DNA from: Tuberibacillus sp. Marseille-P3662 | Lineage (GTDB): Bacteria; Bacillota; Bacilli; Bacillales; Sporolactobacillaceae | DNA: 64,000 bases | Direction of reading: 5' to 3' | Assembly: GCF_900178005.1 (NCBI RefSeq) | Contig: NZ_FXBS01000004.1 | Location: 124,001 to 188,000, forward strand | Shown: positions 23,882 to 32,582 of the stretch, one piece after another | Layout of the letters: every line of letters begins with the position of its first letter | How positions within the stretch are numbered: the first letter of the stretch is position 1 | The notes under the pieces: model-generated | What the model was told of the DNA's origin: nothing | What the model saw: only the letters and a program-made list of their open reading frames with translations | Databases searched by the model: none | Position numbers and translations under genes: made by a program

Positions 23882-25525
23882 CTAGTTAACACCTACTTGA
23901 TTCCATGCATTGGCAACGACCTGATATTCACTGTTATATCCATATAGGTCAGCTGCCGCTTGTAATAGTGCCGCGCGGGCATCACTGAAATCGGAATAGG
24001 AAGATAGATAGACTGTCAATGCCCGGTAATAGATTTGCTCAGCTTTATCCCAGCTCATGTTGCTTAATGTATTGTAAGCGGCTTTGTTTGGTATACCACT
24101 GTTTGTGTGTACCCCTCCATTATCTTGAGAGGTTTGGACATAATCATCCATATGTTCAGGTTGACCATATTTTGCAGGGTGAGCTAAACTGCGCAATGCA
24201 TCACCCGATTGATTAGGTGTGTATACATCTTCGCCCATCAAATAGTCATCTCCTTCAATGAAGGTGCCAAATACATCGGAAAATGACTCATTAAGAGCAC
24301 CTGACTGGTCTTGATAGACAAGCTGAGCTGTTGTATCCGTCACCGCATGCGTTAATTCATGCGCCACAACATCTAAAGCACCTGATAGCGGAATGAATGT
24401 CGTCCCATCACCATCGCCGTAGACCATCTGGTTACCGTTCCAAAATGCATTGTTGTAATTTTGACTGTAATGGACCGTAGATGTCAACGTTGAACCGTTA
24501 CCATCATAGCTATTGCGGTCAAAGTTATTATAATAATAATCATAGACCACGCCGGCATTGTAATGAGCGCTGACGGCAGCCGATTGATCATTTGCATTGA
24601 ACATTCCATCTTCATCAACCAACCAATACCCCGGAACATTGGTACCATAATCGGCTGTGGTTGTCCGGATGACGCCGCTCATCGGCTTTGTCATATCCCT
24701 CAAATAATATTGATTATTGGCATAATACGTATTTAATGATCTTTTTTTGCCGAGTACTCCGTATCCAGAGCCTGTGGTTGCTGCATTTTTAACAGCATTA
24801 TAGGCGTTAACTATTTTGCCAGACTTAGCGTCAACATAAACCTGCCAGTCTGCACCATAAGGTTTGATAAATTGCAATTCAACATGATAAGCCAAACGGG
24901 ATGCCCCTTCATGGGGGTAAACGACTAAACGACCTTTTTCAACCGTTTGCTTCATCTTGGACACACTGTTAGCTTGCTTAGAAGCAACTTTCGTTTCACT
25001 CTTGTCAACGTCAATGTGCTGCCAAGCTTTTTCTAAGGCGTCACCCTTTGACAACTTGGGTTTGGCCGAACCTTTGAATTGCTTTTTAGCTTGCGGATAC
25101 ACTTTGCCGCTGACAGAAGCAATCGTTCCATCCTTTTTCACATGAACCGTTAATTCTGCTTGGTCAACCTTAACACCTTTAACCGTCTGCAAAAACGTGT
25201 AATGTTTCATACCCAGCTCATCCGTTTTAACATCCGATAATATCAAGTCTTGGTTAGGATGGACTTTGTAGAGATCATGATGCTTTTCGAGATAAGCCTT
25301 TACATCAGCTGCCTTCAGAACATCATTAGAAGATAGATTACCAGAAATAAACGTTGGGGCCTTCTTATGCTTGTCCCAAGAAATATTAAAGGTCCCGTGT
25401 GACTGCTTTTTCATTTGATGTAGCGACTGATCTTCCCCCGTCGCTGCTTGAACAGAGATTGAACCCCCAAATAACATGACCGAAGCTAAGGCAATCGGCG
25501 TTACTTTTTTTGATAGATTCCACAA
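23882..25525 (-). CDS. Thermolysin-family (M4) neutral metalloprotease, secreted
   Basis: About 547 residues. Signal peptide (SKKVTPIALASVMLFGGSIS VQA, cleavage after A at about 27), then an FTP propeptide (about 45-100), PepSY region (about 110-245) and the M4 catalytic domain. Zinc site HELTH (about 392-396 counted from the GTG at 25534) with downstream GALNESFSD providing the third ligand Glu, and the active-site His in NSGIPNKAAY region. Propeptide acts as chaperone and inhibitor. I prefer TTG at 25523-25525 (GGGGAG 10 bases upstream). Bacillolysin/NprA/NprE type; probably controlled by the adjacent NprR-like regulator. Confidence 0.92.
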   Translation of the reverse strand: MWNLSKKVTPIALASVMLFGGSISVQAATGEDQSLHQMKKQSHGTFNISWDKHKKAPTFISGNLSSNDVLKAADVKAYLEKHHDLYKVHPNQDLILSDVKTDELGMKHYTFLQTVKGVKVDQAELTVHVKKDGTIASVSGKVYPQAKKQFKGSAKPKLSKGDALEKAWQHIDVDKSETKVASKQANSVSKMKQTVEKGRLVVYPHEGASRLAYHVELQFIKPYGADWQVYVDAKSGKIVNAYNAVKNAATTGSGYGVLGKKRSLNTYYANNQYYLRDMTKPMSGVIRTTTADYGTNVPGYWLVDEDGMFNANDQSAAVSAHYNAGVVYDYYYNNFDRNSYDGNGSTLTSTVHYSQNYNNAFWNGNQMVYGDGDGTTFIPLSGALDVVAHELTHAVTDTTAQLVYQDQSGALNESFSDVFGTFIEGDDYLMGEDVYTPNQSGDALRSLAHPAKYGQPEHMDDYVQTSQDNGGVHTNSGIPNKAAYNTLSNMSWDKAEQIYYRALTVYLSSYSDFSDARAALLQAAADLYGYNSEYQVVANAWNQVGVN

Positions 25526-25552
25526 ATGGAACACGCTCCCCTATAATAATGT

Positions 25553-25566
25553 GATGTGCGCACATC
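25553..25566. promoter_or_regulatory. 14-bp perfect palindrome in the protease promoter
   Basis: GATGTGCGCACATC is a perfect palindrome 27-40 bases upstream of the protease start, in the leader or promoter. Its position suits an operator for a dimeric HTH protein such as the neighbouring NprR-like regulator. I saw no second copy in the window. Confidence 0.45.
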
Positions 25567-25828
25567 CATACACTACTATTTAGAGCTGTCACTACGATAT
25601 TCCTAGTGTCGAAACAACATAAAAATATTTACAAAAATTTTAACGATAGACCTGGATTTTACAAGAAAGTCAGCGATTCTCATAATGAACACATGAAAAA
25701 TATCGATAAAATTTGCGCTTCATCCACCCATGAATTTGAGCAATTTTCGACAATGACCGGGGACTATACTAAAATATGATAAAGCATGCTAAGCTGATTA
25801 AAGCGGTCACATAAAGGAGGAAACAGTC

Positions 25829-26371
25829 ATGATCAAAAAGATTTTAGCCCTATTAACATTAAGCTTGCTGCTGTTCGCCAATACAAGCTTTGCTCACAGT
25901 GAAATTATCTTTACCGATCCTGTCAAAGGCGCAACCCTTAATAAGTCGCTCGAAAATGTCACAATAACATTCAATACTAAAATTGAAAAAATGTCGACTT
26001 TCAAGGTCACTGACCAAAATGACAGTTCGCTGCCTGTTGAAAAGAAAAACATCGATGGACACACAGCCACGCTATATTTGAAACAACCTGTGAAAGATGG
26101 CAAATACACAGTCGTTTGGAAGTTGGCCAGCCCAGACGGTCATATTAACAATGGTGACTATACGATTACCGTTAATCGTGATGGCAATCCTTCTTCGAAC
26201 GCCTCGGGAAATGATGAAGCATCGTCTTCGGACGAGGGACAGACTGCTCAAACAGAGGGTACATCCAGCGACACTGGCAATCAAAATCGAATATACATAG
26301 CCGTCATTGCCGGTTTAATTGTGATTGCCTTCATCGGCTTGTTTTTCGTCGGACGTAAGAAAAAGAAATAA
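25829..26371 (+). CDS. copC-like: CopC-domain copper-binding protein, membrane-anchored
   Basis: 180 residues. Signal peptide ending SFA|HSE, so the mature N-terminus is His23, the conserved copper ligand of CopC/YcnJ N-termini; a second conserved His lies in SPDGHINNGDY (about 107). The CopC beta-sandwich spans about 23-118, followed by a Ser/Asp/Glu-rich linker (about 120-150) and a C-terminal helix with RKKKK tail that anchors it outside the membrane. AAAGGAGG precedes the ATG. A SigA-like TCGACA-N17-TAAAAT occurs at about 25747-25775. Works with the next gene, copD. Confidence 0.87.
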   Translation: MIKKILALLTLSLLLFANTSFAHSEIIFTDPVKGATLNKSLENVTITFNTKIEKMSTFKVTDQNDSSLPVEKKNIDGHTATLYLKQPVKDGKYTVVWKLASPDGHINNGDYTITVNRDGNPSSNASGNDEASSSDEGQTAQTEGTSSDTGNQNRIYIAVIAGLIVIAFIGLFFVGRKKKK

Positions 26372-26390
26372 GAGAGGAGGATGAATCGAT

Positions 26391-27521
26391 TTGACTTATG
26401 TTGTTATCGTGACCGAAGCCTTACTCTATGTGTGTTTAGGCATAGTATCAGGGGTCATGTTTCTTTATATCATGCCGAAGGTGAAAACACCTTCTATCGT
26501 TATCCGCCAATCCTCACTCGTCTTATGCACAGCCGGTATTTTGATTTTCTCTTTTGCGCCTGTATTAAATACCCTAATCACATTTACTGCTGATTTAGGC
26601 TTCTGGACAGCCTTTAAATCAGTTATGTTGACGTTTACCGTTGGGCAAGCATGGTTGTTCACAGCCATCATCGCCTTACTATTAATGGGCTTGATCCATT
26701 TTAACGATCTCGCTTCCGACCGATTCTTAGCTACGATTGGTTTTATCTTAGTTATTCTGCTTATCGCCTCATACGCCAAGGCCGGTCATGCGGCTTCTCT
26801 GGCTCCTATTAAGGGTTTCTGGTTTCATTATCTTCATTTACTAGCTGTCATGCTTTGGGGAGGCACTGCAGTTGTCGCCGCGTTCCGGTCACAGTCCACA
26901 CAAAGATGGCTGCCCTTTTTACACTGGTATACACCATTTGCCGTTGGGGCCTTTATCTTATTACTCTTGGCTGGACTGGGGACGATGTTCATTGATATAG
27001 CCGACCCCCTTGATGGTTCGATCAAGCAAGGTTTGATTCAATATAAACAAGGGTTGGCATCCAATTATGGACAAGCCCTGCTCATCAAGAACATATTAGT
27101 GATACCGTTAGTTATCTTTGCCGCTTTTAACAGTCTGTTTGTCAAACATCAGCTCCGCCATGGAAAATCAATTGATCCATTAAAATGGCTGCGTGCAGAA
27201 GCAGTGATAATTGTCGTGATTTTCGCTGTAACTGCCTTTATGGGACAACAAAAACCGCCCCACGAAATGGCCAGCCTGATTGAACTAAACGGACCCAGTC
27301 CATTATTTTCGGCACTTTTTCCTAACCCGATTGCGCCTGGCATGACGTTAACCTTCGATTGGACGACGGTTTCTGTGCTGTTTTTGATCTTGGGATTGAT
27401 TCTTATAAGTTTGACAGCGATAACCTTACTTAAAAAAGCTTCTAAAAATATGGCTTTGTTACTGAGCTTTGCTGCTGCCATCTCTTGGTATTTCACAGTC
27501 ATGACCAGCATCCACTCATGA
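26391..27521 (+). CDS. copD-like: CopD-family copper transport/resistance membrane protein
   Basis: 376 residues, eight to nine helices, including the conserved HAA (GHAASLAPIKGFWFHYLHLLAVMLWGGT) helices with His pairs typical of CopD. It probably moves copper across the membrane in concert with CopC. TTG start at 26391-26393 has GAGGAGG 10 bases upstream; only 19 bases separate it from copC, so the two form an operon. A 11-bp terminator (27543-27573) follows. Confidence 0.83.
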   Translation: MTYVVIVTEALLYVCLGIVSGVMFLYIMPKVKTPSIVIRQSSLVLCTAGILIFSFAPVLNTLITFTADLGFWTAFKSVMLTFTVGQAWLFTAIIALLLMGLIHFNDLASDRFLATIGFILVILLIASYAKAGHAASLAPIKGFWFHYLHLLAVMLWGGTAVVAAFRSQSTQRWLPFLHWYTPFAVGAFILLLLAGLGTMFIDIADPLDGSIKQGLIQYKQGLASNYGQALLIKNILVIPLVIFAAFNSLFVKHQLRHGKSIDPLKWLRAEAVIIVVIFAVTAFMGQQKPPHEMASLIELNGPSPLFSALFPNPIAPGMTLTFDWTTVSVLFLILGLILISLTAITLLKKASKNMALLLSFAAAISWYFTVMTSIHS

Positions 27522-27542
27522 AAGAGACATACGACAAAAGTT

Positions 27543-27573
27543 AGGATGTCCTTTAAGAAAAGAAGGACATCCT
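27543..27573. terminator. Bidirectional terminator after copCD
   Basis: AGGATGTCCTT and AAGGACATCCT, an 11-bp stem with an A-rich loop, between copD and the convergent 85-residue gene. Confidence 0.75.
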
Positions 27574-27575
27574 GA

Positions 27576-27833
27576 TTATAATGCTTGAAACTCATCGATT
27601 TTTTGATGAAGGTATTGTGTTGCTTGATCGAGATAAGAAACAGCTGTACTTGGATCCGATAATCTTAAGTAAGCATTTAACACATGATCCGTCAAAGTTT
27701 GGTCACCGGACTCTTGAATGACTTCTAGGACCATCTGGCCTGTTTTATCAGGACTTTGATCCATAAGAAGTGCTGTCTTAAATTCGCTAACGATTTCTGT
27801 TAAAATTTGCAATCGTTCTAATTGCTGTTCCAC
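27576..27833 (-). CDS. Hypothetical small helical protein
   Basis: 85 residues, acidic and entirely helical by composition (MEQQLERLQILTEIVSEFK, DHVLNAYLRLSDPS), no membrane segment. GTG start with GGGGGG 9 bases upstream. Resembles small cytosolic DUF proteins of Bacillaceae, but I do not recognise the family. Single gene between terminator and the superoxide dismutase. Confidence 0.5.
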   Translation of the reverse strand: MEQQLERLQILTEIVSEFKTALLMDQSPDKTGQMVLEVIQESGDQTLTDHVLNAYLRLSDPSTAVSYLDQATQYLHQKIDEFQAL

Positions 27834-27909
27834 CGATGTTAACCCCCCGCTTGTTTTTAGTATCTGAAACTAATATATCACAGCGGGGGTATCCCTTGCA
27901 TTCAGTTCA

Positions 27910-28452
27910 TTATTTTATGGAACCGCAAAGCACTTTCGCACCGGAATTTCCCGATGGATTAGTCTTCTGATCATCAGCACCTTCATGAATGACCAATGCA
28001 GAACCGTCATCGTCAAGCAAACTGTTTTCAGCACCTTTTTTTAAGGTCACACGGTCGGTTGTAAAGGCAATATTAATTTTACCGTTACTATCAGCAAACA
28101 CATTCTTCAAATCTCCGGCATGGGGACCTTTAGGATTTTTTAAGCCATGCTCTTTATTATAGGGGTTGAAATGACTACCGGCTGAATCGAATGTCGGCGG
28201 CTTACAGACGCCCTTTTCATGAAAATGAATACCATGCACGCCAGGTGTCAATCCTTCCGCATGTAAATGCACTTGAACCCCTTTCTTCGTCTCCTTCAAT
28301 GTCGCGCGCCCTGCTGTTTGACCTTCTGTATTTTTCAATGTCACCATAATCGGTGTTTTTTCTTTGGCCGCGACATTCCAAGGAGTAAAAATTGTTGATA
28401 TCATTAACACAAAGGCAAGGACCAAAGTGAACATTAGGGATTTCTTCGGCAC
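27910..28452 (-). CDS. sodC-like: Secreted Cu/Zn superoxide dismutase
   Basis: 180 residues from GTG 28450-28452 (GGAGG 9 bases upstream; two ATGs abut the GGAGG itself). Sec signal without lipobox (LVLAFVLMISTIFTPWNVAA). Copper and zinc ligands, counted from an ATG three codons earlier: H79 and H81 (GIHFHEKG), bridging H97, H105, H114, D117 and H159; C86 and C179 can form the structural disulphide. So all ligands are present, unlike B. subtilis YojM-type proteins that lack a copper ligand. It lies 2 genes from copCD, which could supply copper. Confidence 0.88.
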   Translation of the reverse strand: MPKKSLMFTLVLAFVLMISTIFTPWNVAAKEKTPIMVTLKNTEGQTAGRATLKETKKGVQVHLHAEGLTPGVHGIHFHEKGVCKPPTFDSAGSHFNPYNKEHGLKNPKGPHAGDLKNVFADSNGKINIAFTTDRVTLKKGAENSLLDDDGSALVIHEGADDQKTNPSGNSGAKVLCGSIK

Positions 28453-28631
28453 TCTCATCATCCTCCAAATATTTAATATGCTTGAGTGCCCTTAGTTTGT
28501 GTAGGTAAGCATAAGTTAAAACATTGATATACCTTTTTGGAAAACATTTCAGTCTAGAAAAAGAATGCGTTATAATGAAATTGCGTACAAATCCTTGTAC
28601 GCTGGGAAATACATAGAGGGAGGACGTGAAC

Positions 28632-28913
28632 TTGAAGTTATTTTATACACCGGCTATTTTCTTTACCTTATCCCTTATTTCTATGATTGTTTTGGGCAGT
28701 TACATATCCTCGGGGAATTACGATTCAGGTAGCCCATTTGTATACCTATCCTTGATTTTACTTCTAATCACAGTCGTAATGTCAATTGTGGTTACAAGAC
28801 GCTATCCCGATCGTGAAACGCTCCCACTAATTATTGGCATCATATCAGGTTTACTCATTTTTATAGGGATTGGTCTTTATGCGTTTATCCTCTTTTATTT
28901 AAGCGAAGGATAA
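28632..28913 (+). CDS. Small three-helix membrane protein
   Basis: 93 residues from TTG 28632-28634 (GGAGG 8 bases upstream). Three hydrophobic segments (about 7-26, 35-54, 62-90) and a short basic loop RRYPDRET. Function unknown. The terminator directly downstream is shared with the convergent AbrB-family gene. Confidence 0.5.
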   Translation: MKLFYTPAIFFTLSLISMIVLGSYISSGNYDSGSPFVYLSLILLLITVVMSIVVTRRYPDRETLPLIIGIISGLLIFIGIGLYAFILFYLSEG

Positions 28914-28921
28914 ACCTATCC

Positions 28922-28958
28922 AAAAAAGTGATGTCCTCACAGAGGACATCACTTTTTT
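28922..28958. terminator. Bidirectional terminator
   Basis: AAAAAAGTGATGTCCTC with AGAGGACATCACTTTTTT: a near-perfect 17-bp stem with A and T runs on either side. Confidence 0.9.
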
Positions 28959-30039
28959 ATACGCTTTTCTGCGACTCTTTCTTCGGTCGAAATAACCATT
29001 TCAACAGCGGTGGTACGAGGAACAATATAAAGAAAAGCCGAAACATTTGATAACCCGTCACGACATAGAGATCAGCGTGGACTTCAGCAGCGACAACCGC
29101 CATTTGCGACATACCGCCGGGCGCCATCGCCAAGAACGCAGTGACAGGTGACATAGCATGGATATATGCCAAGCCAATACTCGCCACATAAGCAAAGAGA
29201 ATCAATGCTACACCTGTGATGAGTGCATACAAGGCCGTACGCAGTTTATTCTGCAACTGCTGAGGTTTCATCATAAGAGCTATATAAGCGCCCATTACAA
29301 ATTGCGCACCATGGATCATCCAATTATCTAATCCAGGGGCGGTGTATCCACTGATATTAAGGGCTGCTACAGCGATTACAGGGCCAAGTAGAAAAGGCGT
29401 TGGTATACGTATGAGTTTGGCCAAATAAGTGGCTATGATCATGGCTGCAATAAATACAAAGGTATGCGGCGTCTGAAACAACGATAACGTTGATTCACCT
29501 GCGGACGTAGCCGCCGAGTGACCTTCCGCAAATAAAGGTGTGTAAACAACTACAAATGGGACAATGAAAATCACACTCATGAGCCGTGAAATTTGAATGA
29601 ATGTCACGACCGTTAGATCAATGCCTTTAATTTCTTCTCCAAGCGCAACCATCTGCGACAACCCACCGGGAATACTGCCTGTTAAAATGGAATGATAACT
29701 GACGCTTGATAATCTGGAAATAAGGTAAGCAAATCCCGCCGTGAAACCGAGTGTCAAAATGGTCATTAATAACATACTTGGTAACTGCCCCACAACTTGA
29801 GTCAGTGTTGCCAATGAAAATGATGTCCCGAGCATGTAACCAATCACCATTAAACCAACATTGCGCAATCCACTCGGCCAAAATAATGGCTGTGATAATT
29901 TGATATTCGCAGCTAATACCGCCGCGAGCGGTCCCAGCAACCAAGGTATGGGTAGATGCAGAAAATAAAAAACCACGTATCCAAGGATTGATATGAGTAG
30001 CGTGATGAACCAACATTTAAATTTTTCTTTAAGTGTCAT
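28957..30039 (-). CDS. AbrB/PF05145-family membrane protein
   Basis: 360 residues, ten to eleven helices with an internal repeat: each half contains an S/T-x-P-G-G-L/M-S-Q-M motif (SIPGGLSQMVALGEE about 123 and MAPGGMSQMAVVAAE about 308). That duplicated PGGxSQM is the hallmark of the PF05145 family (often mis-annotated as 'AbrB regulator' or 'ammonia monooxygenase'). It is a transporter-like membrane protein of unknown substrate, not the DNA-binding AbrB. Confidence 0.75.
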   Translation of the reverse strand: MTLKEKFKCWFITLLISILGYVVFYFLHLPIPWLLGPLAAVLAANIKLSQPLFWPSGLRNVGLMVIGYMLGTSFSLATLTQVVGQLPSMLLMTILTLGFTAGFAYLISRLSSVSYHSILTGSIPGGLSQMVALGEEIKGIDLTVVTFIQISRLMSVIFIVPFVVVYTPLFAEGHSAATSAGESTLSLFQTPHTFVFIAAMIIATYLAKLIRIPTPFLLGPVIAVAALNISGYTAPGLDNWMIHGAQFVMGAYIALMMKPQQLQNKLRTALYALITGVALILFAYVASIGLAYIHAMSPVTAFLAMAPGGMSQMAVVAAEVHADLYVVTGYQMFRLFFILFLVPPLLKWLFRPKKESQKSV

Positions 30040-30175
30040 GCTGTCACTTCCCGTACAAATAAAAGATGGATGAAGACAATGGATGGTTAAGCCTTTACCA
30101 TGATATGTCTAGAACAGCCTAATGTAAAAATAACAATGATCCCCAGACATGATCCGGGGATCTGTGTTCATTGAC

Positions 30176-30379
30176 CTATTCTTCGGCACGAACGACTGAT
30201 TCAAAACCTTCCTTATGTGAACCGTCACAGAATGGCTTGTTGTCAGACCGGCCACAGCGGCAAAGCGAGTACGTTTTTTTCGTTTCAAATTCATTACCTT
30301 CAGCATCGACAAGGGTCACATCGCCCGAAACAACAAGCGGACCATTATCCCTTGGCTTAATCGTAGGTTTGTCAGACAT
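30176..30379 (-). CDS. CDGSH iron-sulfur protein
   Basis: 67 residues with the [2Fe-2S] signature C40-x-C42-x8-C51-DGS-H55 (CRCGRSDNKPFCDGSH). Such small soluble proteins hold a redox-active, pH-labile cluster and may pass clusters or electrons. AGGTTAAG-type ribosome binding site before ATG 30377-30379. A hairpin GATCCCC/GGGGATC at 30136-30155 ends the transcript. Confidence 0.85.
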   Translation of the reverse strand: MSDKPTIKPRDNGPLVVSGDVTLVDAEGNEFETKKTYSLCRCGRSDNKPFCDGSHKEGFESVVRAEE

Positions 30380-30531
30380 ATGTACTTAACCTCCGTTTTA
30401 TCATGGAATCCCTCATATACCACTATTCTAGATATCGCTCTGAACTGTGTCAAGGTAGAGACTTGATAGAATGCCTTGCTGTTTGAATGCATCGTTCACG
30501 TAGGAAGCGCAATATTCGTTGGAGGCACACA

Positions 30532-30745
30532 GTCCCGAAGTTGTCCCGTAATGTAATAAAACTGTCCCGCAACATAATGTTTCCGTCCCGTAAATCTAAG
30601 ATCTTGGAACGTTCCAGTCCCATAGGGTGGGCGCTGTCCCGAAGTTGTCCCATAATGTAATAAAACTGTCCCGCAACATAATGTTTCTGTCCCGTAAATC
30701 TAAGATCTTGGAACGTTCCTGTCCCATAAGGTGGGCGCTGTCCCG
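30532..30745. repeat. 104-bp tandem repeat with internal TGTCCCG motifs
   Basis: Two near-identical 104-bp units start at 30532 and 30636, and the first bases of a third follow at 30740. Each holds five TGTCCCG-like blocks (GTCCCGAAG, GTCCCGTAATG, GTCCCGCAAC, GTCCCGTAAAT, GTCCCAT). No CRISPR-like repeat/spacer order. Intergenic, between the CDGSH gene and the EamA gene. Function unknown. Confidence 0.8.
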
Positions 30746-30868
30746 TCTTATCTCATTGACAGTGCACTAGCCAAAGTTCTCACAACAAAAAGTTAAATAC
30801 TTGATTATCCCGCTCTATACAATCTATATTAAAGAAGTTCTCCCTAAAATCATTGAAGGACGATGCCT

Positions 30869-31756
30869 ATGTCTAAAAAATCACCGGTTATCAATCCCTA
30901 TGTTGTCGTTATTATTGCTGTTTTGTCCATATCAACCAGTGCGATTTTAGTTAGGGTAGCAACAGCACCACCTGGTATCATTGCTTTTTACCGTTTATTA
31001 TTGACAATCATCATTATGCTGCCCTATGTCTTAAAATATCGTCAGCGATTCAAAGAGCTTCATATGAAAACGGCGGTTTTATGTATCATTGCCGGCATTT
31101 TCTTAGGATTTCATTTCATCCTATGGTTTCAGTCTCTGAGCTATACGTCTGTCGCGAGTTCCGTCGTGTTAGTGACCTTGCAACCGTTATTTGCTTTTGC
31201 CGGTGCAATCATGATTTTTAAAGAAAACGTTCGTGCAGCTGGTGTGACAGGTGCACTGCTAGCCGTTGCTGGGAGTGTCATTATTACATGGGGAGACTTC
31301 ACTGTTAGTGGACAAGCATTCTATGGGGATATTCTTGCCCTTACCGCTTGTTTATTGATTACCGTTTATTTGTTGATCGGCCAAGCCGTTAGGACGACAT
31401 TATCACTGATGACTTACACTTTTATGGTTTACACATCATCGACAGTGACACTATTTTTGTTCAATTTTTTGGCTCAGAACCGGTTTTATCCTTATCCTGG
31501 GCTCGATTGGTTGATGTTTTTGTTACTCGCCATCCTCCCCATGCTGCTCGGTCACAGTTTGCTCAATTGGGCTGTCAAATGGGTGGGTGTGACAACCATA
31601 TCCATGAGTATTCTCGGCGAACCCGTCGGATCGTCCATTTTGGCCTATATCTTTTTTGATGAAATCATCAGATCTCAACAACTGATCGGGAGTCTCATTA
31701 TTTTAATAGGGATTTCTATTTATTTAAAGTTCGGCACAAGAAAACATGATCATTAG
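30869..31756 (+). CDS. EamA-family (DMT) transporter
   Basis: 295 residues with ten helices and two EamA domains (about 15-145 and 155-290); the family's LxxLxPLFAxxxxxxxFKE motif is visible in repeat 1 (VTLQPLFAFAGAIMIFKENV) and GEPVGSSILAYIFFDE in repeat 2. Exports or imports small metabolites; substrate unknown. I take ATG 30869 (AAGGA 8 bases upstream) over ATG 30863. The end overlaps the tail of a convergent small gene by a few bases. Confidence 0.82.
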   Translation: MSKKSPVINPYVVVIIAVLSISTSAILVRVATAPPGIIAFYRLLLTIIIMLPYVLKYRQRFKELHMKTAVLCIIAGIFLGFHFILWFQSLSYTSVASSVVLVTLQPLFAFAGAIMIFKENVRAAGVTGALLAVAGSVIITWGDFTVSGQAFYGDILALTACLLITVYLLIGQAVRTTLSLMTYTFMVYTSSTVTLFLFNFLAQNRFYPYPGLDWLMFLLLAILPMLLGHSLLNWAVKWVGVTTISMSILGEPVGSSILAYIFFDEIIRSQQLIGSLIILIGISIYLKFGTRKHDH

Positions 31757-31932
31757 GAAAAAGGTGGGTCACTTCGATTGGCTGCCCCTCGTCGATTTAA
31801 CCTCTTAAACAAAGATTTGAAGCCCTTTAGCCGAGGATGATTATCCTGATACTTCCATGCCTCACGATTGATCCATTCCAAATGACGTTTATGGCATTGA
31901 ATGGTGTATTCTAATTCATGGTACTTTTGCAA
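31753..31932 (-). CDS. 59-residue basic hypothetical protein
   Basis: TTG at 31930-31932 with GGAGG upstream opens 59 codons: a polar helix (QKYHELEYTIQCHKRHLEWI), then a basic, aromatic stretch (NHPRLKGFKSLFKRLNRRG). Highly positive, no membrane segment, so nucleic-acid or acidic-partner binding is possible. The stop overlaps the EamA gene stop by about 4 bases, tail to tail. I do not recognise it. Confidence 0.5.
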   Translation of the reverse strand: MQKYHELEYTIQCHKRHLEWINREAWKYQDNHPRLKGFKSLFKRLNRRGAANRSDPPFS

Positions 31933-32050
31933 CGTTCATCCCCTCCTCCGTTTCTCGGTCCTATCTTACGAGAAACCCTGAAGAGGCACATCGTTACAGA
32001 GAGTGATTTATATATCATACTTAAGGATGATTTTTTGGCTAACGACTGCT

Positions 32051-32542
32051 TCAGCCTTTGAAGAATATATGCTCCGCACTGAATGTTTCACCTAAAGATA
32101 AGACGCCGAATGAAAAATAAGGCATACGGCGTTTGTCAGTGGGCGAACCCGGATTAAACATTAACGTTTTCCTATGATAACGAAGATAAGGAATGTGAGA
32201 GTGGCCAAAAATGATGATGTCAGGAGGGTCATCAACAAAAGCTTCATAAGCGCGCCGCTCGGTTGTTCCTTTCTCACCATGTCCGTGCACCAAACCTATT
32301 TGGTACCCTTGATGGATCAGTCGTTTTTGATAACCCAAACGCTCAATCATATCGGCCGTATCTACATTTCCGGCAACACCTTCCACAGGGGCATATGACC
32401 GCAGCTCATCATAAAGCTCCCTTGTTTGCCAATCACCCGCATGGATGATTAAATCAGCCTCTCGCAAATAAGGAGCTAAAAACTCAGGCAACAATTGTGC
32501 CCGCTTAGGCATATGGGTATCTGCCAAAACAATGACGTTCAT
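32051..32542 (-). CDS. YfcE/MJ0936-type metallophosphoesterase
   Basis: 163 residues with the full metal-binding set: D8-x-H10, GD (D37), GN (N59), H86/H88 (HGHGE) and GHSH (H114, H116). Size and motif order match small bacterial phosphodiesterases of the YfcE group, which hydrolyse phosphodiesters in vitro with Mn2+. Physiological substrate unknown. A hairpin GACGGCAA/TTGCCGTC follows upstream on the plus strand at about 32561-32580, just before the gene start. Confidence 0.82.
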   Translation of the reverse strand: MNVIVLADTHMPKRAQLLPEFLAPYLREADLIIHAGDWQTRELYDELRSYAPVEGVAGNVDTADMIERLGYQKRLIHQGYQIGLVHGHGEKGTTERRAYEAFVDDPPDIIIFGHSHIPYLRYHRKTLMFNPGSPTDKRRMPYFSFGVLSLGETFSAEHIFFKG

Positions 32543-32582
32543 TATACCGCCTCCAATAAAAAGGACGGCAATTTGCCGTCAG

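Noticed and set aside
28957-30039. AbrB transcription regulator
   Set aside because: The protein is a ten-helix membrane protein with PGGxSQM repeats; the AbrB name is shared by accident with the DNA-binding protein.
30532-30745. Possible CRISPR array
   Set aside because: Units are 104 bp in direct tandem, without short repeats alternating with unique spacers, and there are no cas genes.
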